Positions 40,000 through 47,234 of a stretch of DNA of 55,465 bases are shown here, one piece after another (the first letter of the stretch is position 1; each line of letters opens with the position of its first letter). Source of the DNA: an uncultured Acidimicrobiales bacterium (GTDB lineage: Bacteria; Actinomycetota; Acidimicrobiia; Acidimicrobiales; SHLQ01); assembly GCA_938041035.1 (NCBI GenBank), contig CALHYX010000084.1:1-55465 (forward strand), written 5' to 3'. A program made the position numbers and the translations under genes. The notes below the pieces were generated by a model that was given only the letters and a program-made list of their open reading frames with translations, was not told the DNA's origin and ran no database searches.

Positions 40000-40587
40000 G
40001 TGAACGATCGTCGAGCAGTCTCCGACACCAGCGGCCTCCGGGCCGAGAATCGGCGCCGCACCCGCGCCCGGATACTCGATGCCACGGTCGAGCTCGTGCG
40101 TGAGTCCGGGACCGTCGACTTCTCCATGCCCGAGGTGGCAGCGCGCAGCGGCGTCGCGTTGCGCACGCTGTACCGCTACTTCCAGAAACGGCAGGATCTG
40201 GTGGACGCGCTGGCGACCGTGGCCGACCAGGTCGAAGCCGGCCCGCTTCCCTCCCTCGACGACCTCGAGGAGTGGCTCGCCCGGGCATGGCGGAACCTGA
40301 TCGCCGAGGAGGCGCTGATCCGAGCCCAACATGTCGGGCCCGCCGGCGTCGAGGTTCGGCGGGCCCGGGTACCGCTGCATCGATCGGTGACGCTCGGGTT
40401 GCTCGACGCCGAATGTCCGGGCCTCGATCCCCGCACCCGCGACGACCTCGCCGACCTGGCGCTCGTGCTGACCTCCTCCACGGTCCTCTTCGAGTTCGTC
40501 GACGTCCTCGATGTCGATCCGAGCCGGGGCGCGTCGCTGGTCGCCCGGACCGTGCGGACGATCATCGAACAGGCTCGAGCCGGCTGA
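40000..40587 (+). CDS. TetR family transcriptional regulator
   Basis: A 195-residue TetR regulator. The DNA-binding part is RRRTRARILDATVELVRE through FSMPEVAARSGVALRTLYRYFQKRQDL (about residues 18-66); the remainder is the helical ligand domain. It probably represses the divergent SRPBCC gene and itself through the TGGCAT/ATGCCA dyad. The GTG at 40000 is preferred, with CATCCT 6 nt upstream; the frame is open further upstream but would cross the operator. Confidence 0.85.
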   Translation: MNDRRAVSDTSGLRAENRRRTRARILDATVELVRESGTVDFSMPEVAARSGVALRTLYRYFQKRQDLVDALATVADQVEAGPLPSLDDLEEWLARAWRNLIAEEALIRAQHVGPAGVEVRRARVPLHRSVTLGLLDAECPGLDPRTRDDLADLALVLTSSTVLFEFVDVLDVDPSRGASLVARTVRTIIEQARAG

Positions 40588-40645
40588 GCGACGGGTGGGC
40601 AAACGGGTGGGCAACGCCCCGGTCAAAGCCTGCGAGACTACGGCG

Positions 40646-41290
40646 GTGGAACTGGTTTGGGATCTTCCCCTGTCGCCTGAAGGCATCGAGGTGCATCTGC
40701 GCGACGGCTCGACGATGTTGATCCGCCCGATCCGTTCCAGCGATGGCCCGGATCTGCAGTCATCGTTTCAGCGCATGTCGCCCCGGTCTCGGTACCTGCG
40801 GTTCTTTTCCGTGCGCGATCAACTGAGCGATGACCTCGTGGAGAAGTTCACCGACATCGACCACGACCGTCATCGGGCGTGGGTGGTGATCGACTCGGCG
40901 GCGACATCCGATGACCACCCGGCGGGCCTGGGTGCCGGTGTGGCCCGGTTCATCGCGCTCGACGACGAACCTACCGTTGCCGAGGCATCGCTCGCCGTCG
41001 TCGACGACTACCAGCGTCGAGGAATCGGTCGGCTGCTACTCGAACTTCTGATCGGAACAGCGCACCACTCGAACGTCGAATGGCTGCGCTTCGAGACCTT
41101 GTGGGAGAACCGCGGTATGCGCGGACTGCTCGGAGAGTTGGACGCGGTGAAGAACGCGGCGCTCTCCGATGGCGAGGTGCTCGTGTACGACGTTCCCGTG
41201 GTGCCCGAGGGCGATACCGCCGGCGCGCTGTATGAGATCCTGCGCTGGATCGCTCAGGCCGACGACGGCTCGGATGCGGTCGAGGCCTGA
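40646..41290 (+). CDS. GNAT family N-acetyltransferase
   Basis: A 214-residue acetyltransferase similar to the GNAT domain of actinobacterial Pat-like proteins: LIRPIRSSDGPDLQSSFQRMSPRSRYLRFF at the start in form, and ASLAVVDDYQRRGIGRLLLELLIGTA as the acetyl-CoA-binding loop and helix. The substrate (protein lysine or small amine) is unknown. GTG start at 40646 with GAGACT 6 nt upstream. The 3' end overlaps the convergent amidase gene by 37 bp, an unusually long convergent overlap. Confidence 0.8.
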   Translation: MELVWDLPLSPEGIEVHLRDGSTMLIRPIRSSDGPDLQSSFQRMSPRSRYLRFFSVRDQLSDDLVEKFTDIDHDRHRAWVVIDSAATSDDHPAGLGAGVARFIALDDEPTVAEASLAVVDDYQRRGIGRLLLELLIGTAHHSNVEWLRFETLWENRGMRGLLGELDAVKNAALSDGEVLVYDVPVVPEGDTAGALYEILRWIAQADDGSDAVEA

Positions 41291-42807
41291 GCGGCGACCA
41301 GTGGCCAGGGACGCTCGCGTTCCACGCTCAGGGCCACGTCGAACAACAGGGAGTCCCGGTGGTGCGCTGCCAACACCTGCATGCCCACCGGCAGCGCCGA
41401 CCCTCGTGCGTCGGCCACGGTGCCGATCGGAATCGAGACCGCGGGGTTGCCGTACACGTTGGACACCGCGGTGAGCATGCCCATGGCGACGAGGTCCGGC
41501 TCGCGTTCGACGGTCTTGTCGAGGATGCGGGTGGGCAGCCGGGTGGCCATCGTGGCCGCGGCCCGCGTTGCGCCGAGCACGCCGCGCAGTGCGACCCGGC
41601 CTGCGGGGGTGTTGAGCGCGGACTCGAACTGGCTGCCCTCGGGATTGCTGGTCGGCGAGTCGGCGGCAAACGCCGGCCCGGGGTTGGTCGCCGCGATGAT
41701 GAAATCGACCTCGTCGAACGCCGCGGCCATCGCTTCGTTGAGTTCGATGCGCAGCAATTCGGCCCGGGCGGCGGTCTGGAGGTTGTACATCGACTGCGAC
41801 ACGAACAGACCGCCGGCGACCTCGTTGGTGAGATCTCCGGCGCAGCCCGGCCAGAGGTCGCCGAGATCGGCGGCCAAGGTGGCCGTGTTGCCCATCATCC
41901 AATGCGCCATGAAGTTGGGTACCCGGAGGTCGAGATCGACCTGGACCAGGCCGGCCTCGGCGATGAGTTCGGCGGCCGCGGCGCGCAGGTGGTCTTCGAC
42001 CCCGGGATCGAGCGGCACGCCCCCGAGATTCGGCACGATCGCCACCTTGCGGCCGGCGAGCTCGTGGGTGCCGAGCGCGGCCTCGAATCCGGCGTGCTCG
42101 GGGAGACTGGTCGGGTCGGCTCCGTGGGGTCCGGCGCAGACGTCGTACAGGCGGGCCGCGTCGCGGACCGAACGAGCCGGGTTGCCGTACACGACGGTGT
42201 TGGGGCGCATGAACGCATGCGGGCTGCGGGGGATTCGACCGAACGTGCCCTTCATGCCGAGCAGGCCGCAGTAGGCGGCGGGGATTCGGATCGAGCCGCC
42301 GCCATCGCCACCGGTCGCGAGCGCGACGAGGCCACCGGCAACGGCGGCGGAGGAGCCACCGGATGATCCGCCTGCGGTGCGGCCGTGTTCCCAGGGGTTG
42401 TGGGTGACGCCGTTCAGCCGGGTCACGCTGACGTTGAGACCGCCGAACTCGCTGGCGGTCGTGAGGCCGACCGGCACCGCGCCGCCGGCGTCCAGCAGCC
42501 GTTCGACGCTCACCTGGGTGTAGTCGGCGATGCGGTCCGCGAACACCAGCGAGGCTTCGGTGTTGGGCCAACCCTTCACCCGGTCGAGTTCCTTGATGCC
42601 GGTGGGAACGCCGCCGAACGGTCGGCTGACATCGGCCTGCTTGGCGGCGTCGATGGCGCGCTCGGGGTCGAGGAACGAGAAGCAGTTGAGCGTTGACGCG
42701 TCGATCGCATCGAGGCTGGCTGCGAGCTCTTCGGTTGGGCTGCGCTCGCCGGCGCGAAACGCGTCGACCAGCGAGCACGCATCTCCGGTCCACGGGGTGT
42801 CGGTCAT
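41254..42807 (-). CDS. Amidase signature family enzyme
   Basis: A 517-residue amidase. The Ser-cisSer-Lys triad is visible: Lys72 in GVPTGIKEL, cis-Ser148 in AGGSSGGSSAAVAGG and nucleophile Ser172 in GGDGGGSIRIPA. It hydrolyses a carboxamide of unknown structure; the sequence resembles stand-alone actinobacterial amidases rather than GatA, whose partners are absent here. TACCAT stands 6 nt before the ATG at 42807. Confidence 0.92.
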   Translation of the reverse strand: MTDTPWTGDACSLVDAFRAGERSPTEELAASLDAIDASTLNCFSFLDPERAIDAAKQADVSRPFGGVPTGIKELDRVKGWPNTEASLVFADRIADYTQVSVERLLDAGGAVPVGLTTASEFGGLNVSVTRLNGVTHNPWEHGRTAGGSSGGSSAAVAGGLVALATGGDGGGSIRIPAAYCGLLGMKGTFGRIPRSPHAFMRPNTVVYGNPARSVRDAARLYDVCAGPHGADPTSLPEHAGFEAALGTHELAGRKVAIVPNLGGVPLDPGVEDHLRAAAAELIAEAGLVQVDLDLRVPNFMAHWMMGNTATLAADLGDLWPGCAGDLTNEVAGGLFVSQSMYNLQTAARAELLRIELNEAMAAAFDEVDFIIAATNPGPAFAADSPTSNPEGSQFESALNTPAGRVALRGVLGATRAAATMATRLPTRILDKTVEREPDLVAMGMLTAVSNVYGNPAVSIPIGTVADARGSALPVGMQVLAAHHRDSLLFDVALSVERERPWPLVAAQASTASEPSSA

Positions 42808-42813
42808 CGGTCG

Positions 42814-42819
42814 ATGGTA
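42814..42819 (-). promoter_or_regulatory. -10 box of leaderless amidase gene
   Basis: TACCAT followed by 6 nt and the ATG at 42807. Confidence 0.5.
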
Positions 42820-42820
42820 G

Positions 42821-44260
42821 CTACTCGTCGTAGAGCAGGTATGGCTGGCGCAGAACGTCGAACGCTGCCGCTTCGTCGGTGAACGAGGCGATGATTTCCT
42901 CCGCGGGCGTGCCGGCGCGCAGCATCGTCATCAACCGGTCGGTGCCGGAGAGCAGGTCCATGGCCTGCGGGCGTTTGAGGAACCCCTCGACGCCGAACGC
43001 AACCGCTTGTCGGTTGAACGCGTCGAGCACGTGAATACCGGTTTCGATCGGCCGGAACGCGAACCGGTCGGTCAGCACATAGCGGACACCCTGGAGCAGT
43101 TCGCCTTCCAGCCGCGGTTGGTACGACAACCCTTCGAGCGGCACCGGTGTGTAGGTCTTGGGTTCGAACCGAACGCCGGGGAGGTTCCGAGCGTTGAGGT
43201 CGGCGGCGAGAGCTTCGCCATCGGCCCAGGGGGCGCCAAAGCTGGTGAACGGTTCGTAGCTGCCGGTGCCGTAGTTGATGGCCGTCGCTTCGAACAGCAC
43301 CGTGCCCGGGTACACCAACGCCGACTCGAACGTCGGGAGTCCGCGGCTCGGCGGGATCCACTCGAGTTCGGTTTCGGGCCATTGCATCGATCGGGTCCAA
43401 CCGGCGAGTTCTACGATTTCGAGCTGCAGCGTGGTGAGCCCCGGCATCCATCCCTCCCCCTGGATGGCGCGCGCCAGCTCGCCGACCGTCATGGCGTACA
43501 GCGGGGGGATCGGGTACTGGCCGATGAACGACAGCTGGGGTGCTTCGAGCACGAACCCGGCGGGGTCGACGCCGGTTCCCGGGATGGGTCGGTCGAGCAC
43601 CATGAACGCCACCCCTTGGGTGGCGGCGGCCTCCATTGCCAGACCCATGGTGGAGATGAACGTGTAGAACCGGGCGCCGACGTCCTGCACGTCGAACACC
43701 AGGACATCGAGCCCGGTCAACATGTCGGGCGTCGGCGTGCGGGTCTCGCCGTAGAGGCTGAAGATCTGGAGCCCGGTGCTCACATCGAGCTCGTCGTCGA
43801 CCAGTTCGCCACCGTCGGCTTCGCCGCGGATGCCGTGCTCGGGGGCGAACAGCGCGACGAGGTCGACGTTCGGTGCGGCGTCGAGTAGGTCGATCAGGTG
43901 GGTGCCGTCGACGACCGAGGTCTGGTTGGCGATCAGTCCGACCCGTCGGCCGTCGAGCGCGGCGAAGTCGGAGTCGACCAGCCGGCCGGCACCGGTTCGC
44001 ACCGCGGTTGGGGGAACCGTGGGCAGGGGCGAGGTGGTGGCGGGCACCAGCTCGACGTCGGCGGCGACGGTGCCGGGTGCGGCGACCGTCGTCGAGTTGG
44101 CGCTTCCCGCAGCCGCGGTGCTGTCGGTGGTGGTGAGCTCGGGCCGGGCGGGCGAACCACAGGCGGCCGCGACCAGTGCCAGGACGGCCAAGAGGACGCC
44201 GAGGAGTCGCACGCCACAGGTCGGAGTCGATCCGGGGGAGCCGGCTTCCGGGGTCACCAT
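42821..44260 (-). CDS. NamZ-like (DUF1343) lipoprotein, predicted exo-beta-N-acetylmuramidase
   Basis: A 479-residue lipoprotein: the signal peptide ends LVAAAC (Cys34), then comes a Thr/Ala/Pro stalk to about residue 85. The DUF1343 domain is clear in LFAPEHGIRGEADGGE, VFDVQDVGARFYTFISTM, LDRPIPGTG and TSFGAPWADG. Characterised relatives (NamZ, GH171) remove N-acetylmuramic acid from the non-reducing end of peptidoglycan fragments, so a role in cell-wall recycling is likely. The loop usually written as GRGT..PF reads NYGTGSYEPF here, a noticeable change. TAGGCT stands 7 nt before the ATG at 44260; a GTG at 44266 is also in frame. Confidence 0.85.
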   Translation of the reverse strand: MVTPEAGSPGSTPTCGVRLLGVLLAVLALVAAACGSPARPELTTTDSTAAAGSANSTTVAAPGTVAADVELVPATTSPLPTVPPTAVRTGAGRLVDSDFAALDGRRVGLIANQTSVVDGTHLIDLLDAAPNVDLVALFAPEHGIRGEADGGELVDDELDVSTGLQIFSLYGETRTPTPDMLTGLDVLVFDVQDVGARFYTFISTMGLAMEAAATQGVAFMVLDRPIPGTGVDPAGFVLEAPQLSFIGQYPIPPLYAMTVGELARAIQGEGWMPGLTTLQLEIVELAGWTRSMQWPETELEWIPPSRGLPTFESALVYPGTVLFEATAINYGTGSYEPFTSFGAPWADGEALAADLNARNLPGVRFEPKTYTPVPLEGLSYQPRLEGELLQGVRYVLTDRFAFRPIETGIHVLDAFNRQAVAFGVEGFLKRPQAMDLLSGTDRLMTMLRAGTPAEEIIASFTDEAAAFDVLRQPYLLYDE

Positions 44261-44267
44261 CGCCACG

Positions 44268-44273
44268 AGCCTA
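44268..44273 (-). promoter_or_regulatory. -10 box of the NamZ-like gene
   Basis: TAGGCT followed by 7 nt and the ATG at 44260. Confidence 0.45.
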
Positions 44274-44293
44274 CGGCCACGGGCGAGCGTCCG

Positions 44294-44953
44294 TCAGCCG
44301 GTGCTCTTCTCCAGCACGGCGGGGAAGTAGGCAAGATCGAGGCAGGTGTTCTGCATCGGAGACGTGTAGTTGTCGGGGGCACACGAGTACCCGACGCCGG
44401 CATCGGTGGTCCAGCGGAATCGGCGCAGCTGCAGGTCCTGCGGAATGTGCAGCGCACCGAACTGGTCGCGCATCCACAACGACTCGGGCCCCACCAGCGT
44501 GCCGTCGCGCAGTTCCGCTTCGACCGCCACGACCGGGTCCCCGGTGAAGAAGAAGTACCAGCCGAGGTCGCCATCGGCGACGAACAGCGAGTTCATGATG
44601 CCGTCGCCGGGCAGAATCTCCAGCGTGTTCTGGCCCATACAGAGACCGTCGATCGGTGTCTGAGTGACCTCGCCATCGGCAACCTCGCCCAGGCCGACGC
44701 AGGAGTCGCCGTCCGTCGTCGCCATCGGAATCACACCGTCGGTCACCGGCGTGGCACCGCGCACGAGGGGTTGCCACGGCCGCTTGTCGGGTTCTTCCAG
44801 AAACCGGAACGCCTCGGAGCGGTACTCGATCCCGCGTTCAAAGCCCTCGTCGGGTTCGGGCGCGCACGATGCCGCCAGGACGGCGGCGGCGAGTACCGGG
44901 ATGATCAGGGTGAGGCATGCCCGCCATCGGGAGTGGTGGCGCGGTTGGGACAT
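44294..44953 (-). CDS. Lipoprotein of unknown function
   Basis: A 219-residue protein with a lipoprotein signal (residues 10-30, lipobox LAASC, Cys30). The mature part has several cysteines (in DGDSCVGLGE, DGLCMGQN, YSCAPDNY and NTCLDLAY), probably in disulfides, and strands such as LGWYFFFTGDPVVAVEAELRDG suggesting a beta-rich extracellular domain. No family is recognised. The ATG at 44953 is preferred over a TTG at 44974 because it has GGTGGGAC upstream. It lies 33 bp upstream of the NamZ-like gene on the same strand, so joint expression is possible. Confidence 0.65.
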   Translation of the reverse strand: MSQPRHHSRWRACLTLIIPVLAAAVLAASCAPEPDEGFERGIEYRSEAFRFLEEPDKRPWQPLVRGATPVTDGVIPMATTDGDSCVGLGEVADGEVTQTPIDGLCMGQNTLEILPGDGIMNSLFVADGDLGWYFFFTGDPVVAVEAELRDGTLVGPESLWMRDQFGALHIPQDLQLRRFRWTTDAGVGYSCAPDNYTSPMQNTCLDLAYFPAVLEKSTG

Positions 44954-45089
44954 GGGTCCCACCAGTGTGGCCAATTTGCCTCGCTATGCAAGTCCAGGAG
45001 CCAATCCCACCGAAAACGGGCCGTTTGGCCCAGCAGCACCTTGCCGGTGCCCGTTCGCCCGCCGGGCGCGGATGTGGAATGGTCGGCGG

Positions 45090-45860
45090 ATGAATCGTGA
45101 AGACATTGCGGCATCGTTTGATCTGACCGGCCGGGTGGCGATCGTCACCGGGGGAACGCGGGGGATCGGTCTGGCGATCGCCGAAGGGCTCGCCGCCCAG
45201 GGCGCCAAGGTGGTCGTTGCGAGTCGCAAGGCCGACGCGTGCACGACGACCCAGGCCGCGCTTGAGGCCGCCGGCCACGAGGCCCTCGGAGTGCCGACCC
45301 ACATGGGTGATCTCGAGTCGCTCGACGCGCTGGTAGCCGCCACCGTCGACCGATTCGGCGGGATCGACATCGTGATCAACAACGCGGCGAACGCCCTCGC
45401 ACTGCCGCTGCCCGACATCACCGAGGAGGCATGGGCCAAGGCCATGGATGTCAACTTGCGCGGGCCGGTGTTCCTCGTCCAGAAGTGCCTGCCCCATCTG
45501 ATGGCGTCGGATCAGGCCGCGGTGGTGAACGTGTTGACCGCGGGCGCCTACATGCACACCCCGGATCAGCTCATGTACGGCGCGGCCAAGAACGCGATGT
45601 TGAGCGTGACCCGATCGTTGGCGGCCAAGTACGCACCCGGTATCCGGGTAAACGCCATCGCCCCGGGCACCGTCGACACCGACATGACCCGCAACACCGG
45701 CGAGCTGTCGTTCGAGCATATGAAGGGCATTTCGCCCATGGGGCGCATGGCCGAACCGTCCGAGATGGTCGGCGCGGTGCTGTTGCTGGTGAGCGGCGCC
45801 GGCAGCTACATCACCGGGCAGAGCCTGCTGGTCGACGGTGGGCTGGTGCCGTCGCGATGA
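45090..45860 (+). CDS. Short-chain dehydrogenase/reductase
   Basis: A 256-residue classical SDR. The cofactor motif is TGGTRGIG, NNAA follows, and the active site has YGAAK as YxxxK. The usual catalytic serine position (NxSS) reads NVLTAGA, so Thr probably replaces Ser. ISPMGRMAEPSEM and GSYITGQSLLVDGG are the standard C-terminal signatures. It interconverts an alcohol and ketone with NAD(P). It precedes the amidohydrolase/CoA-transferase/thioesterase operon by 126 bp on the same strand. Confidence 0.9.
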   Translation: MNREDIAASFDLTGRVAIVTGGTRGIGLAIAEGLAAQGAKVVVASRKADACTTTQAALEAAGHEALGVPTHMGDLESLDALVAATVDRFGGIDIVINNAANALALPLPDITEEAWAKAMDVNLRGPVFLVQKCLPHLMASDQAAVVNVLTAGAYMHTPDQLMYGAAKNAMLSVTRSLAAKYAPGIRVNAIAPGTVDTDMTRNTGELSFEHMKGISPMGRMAEPSEMVGAVLLLVSGAGSYITGQSLLVDGGLVPSR

Positions 45861-45922
45861 CGGCCACCATCTTCGCGCCGCGGTTCCCGCCCGCTCGAAA
45901 GGCGGCATCGCCCGGCACCCCG

Positions 45923-45956
45923 TATGGTGAGAGCCGTATCTGACGACCCGTCAGAT
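45923..45956 (+). promoter_or_regulatory. Operon promoter with perfect 19-bp operator palindrome
   Basis: ATCTGACGACCCGTCAGAT (45938-45956) has perfect 8-bp arms around ACC. A TATGGT -10 box (45923-45928) puts the transcription start near 45935, so the palindrome would sit over the first transcribed bases. GGAGG is 4 nt before the ATG at 45987. Confidence 0.65.
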
Positions 45957-45986
45957 CGTTCGCATCCGTCCTTCGCTGGAGGAACC

Positions 45987-47228
45987 ATGACCGACCTCGC
46001 CGACACGCCGACCGAGATCCCCCGGATCATCTCCGTCGACGACCACGTGGTCGAGCCGCCGGACCTGTGGACCTCCCGGTTGGCCCAGAAGTGGCAGGAC
46101 CGCTGCCCGCGCATAGAGCGCGACAAGGCCAAGTTTTACTTCGAAGGTGGCGTGTTCAGCTACGACAAGGGCGACCAGGTCGAGGACGGTGCGTGGGGCG
46201 ACTGGTGGCTGTACGACGACCTGGTGTACCCCATGCCGCGGGTGTCGGCGGCGGCGTGCATCGACGGCACGGTCGACAACACGCCGGTGACCTTCGAGGA
46301 GATCCATCCCTCGGCCTATCGCCAAACCGAACGCCTGGCGGCCATGGACGCCAACCACGTCGATGCCAGCCTCTGCTTCCCCAACATCTTGCCCCGCTTC
46401 TGTGGCCAGGCGTTCCTCGAACGCGAGGACAAGGAGCTGGCCCTGCTGTGCGTGCAGGCCTACAACGACTGGATGATCGACGAGTGGTGTGCCGGCGACG
46501 GCCACGGTCGGCTGATTCCGCTCACCATCGTGCCGCTGTGGGATGCCGAGCTGGCCGCCGCGGAGATCCACCGGTGCGCGGGCAAGGGCAGTCACGCCGT
46601 CGCGTTCAGCGAGAACCCTTACCATCTCGGGCTCCCGTCGGTGCACGACGCCGACGGGTTCTGGGAGCCCTTCTTCCACGCGTGTGAAGACACCGAGACG
46701 GTGATCAACATGCACATCGGCTCGTCGTCGAAGATGCCGTCGACCTCGCCGGATGCCCCGTTCATGGTGTCGTCCACGATCACCTTCTCGAACGCGATGG
46801 GATCGATGTGCGACTTCATCTTGTCGGGCGTCTTCGTTCGGTTCCCGAACCTGACCGTCGCCTACTCCGAGGGTCAGGTCGGCTGGATGCCTTACGTGAT
46901 GGAGCGCATGGACAAGCTGTGGGAGGAACGGGGTTCGCTCGACGGTGTGGGCTCGGACCTGCCCGAGAAGCCCACGACCTACATCAAGAACGTGTACGGA
47001 TGCGTGTTCGACGACGAGACCGGGTTGCGCAACCGCGACGTGATCGGCATGGACCAGATCACGTTCGAGACCGACTTCCCGCACCTCGACTCGACCTTCC
47101 CCGAGACCCTCGAGGTAGCCCGCCGCATCGTCGATACCGCCGGGTTGAACGCCGAGGAGACGTACAAGCTCATGCGCGGCAACGCCATCACCGCCTACAA
47201 ACTCGAGCGCTACGGGATCACCGAGTAG
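45987..47228 (+). CDS. Metal-dependent amidohydrolase (Amidohydro_2 family)
   Basis: A 413-residue enzyme of the same superfamily as the protein at 3235-4413. ISVDDHVVEPPDLW is the N-terminal metal motif, NMHIGSSS the middle strand, and FETDFPHLDSTFP the late catalytic acid region. Relatives act in actinobacterial catabolism of cyclic carboxylic acids and similar compounds. It heads a tight operon: the CoA-transferase gene follows after 6 bp and the thioesterase 2 bp later. Likely a hydrolase or decarboxylase step on a free or CoA-linked acid, controlled by the upstream palindrome. The start has a good GGAGG ribosome site. Confidence 0.88.
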   Translation: MTDLADTPTEIPRIISVDDHVVEPPDLWTSRLAQKWQDRCPRIERDKAKFYFEGGVFSYDKGDQVEDGAWGDWWLYDDLVYPMPRVSAAACIDGTVDNTPVTFEEIHPSAYRQTERLAAMDANHVDASLCFPNILPRFCGQAFLEREDKELALLCVQAYNDWMIDEWCAGDGHGRLIPLTIVPLWDAELAAAEIHRCAGKGSHAVAFSENPYHLGLPSVHDADGFWEPFFHACEDTETVINMHIGSSSKMPSTSPDAPFMVSSTITFSNAMGSMCDFILSGVFVRFPNLTVAYSEGQVGWMPYVMERMDKLWEERGSLDGVGSDLPEKPTTYIKNVYGCVFDDETGLRNRDVIGMDQITFETDFPHLDSTFPETLEVARRIVDTAGLNAEETYKLMRGNAITAYKLERYGITE

Positions 47229-47234
47229 ATCCTC

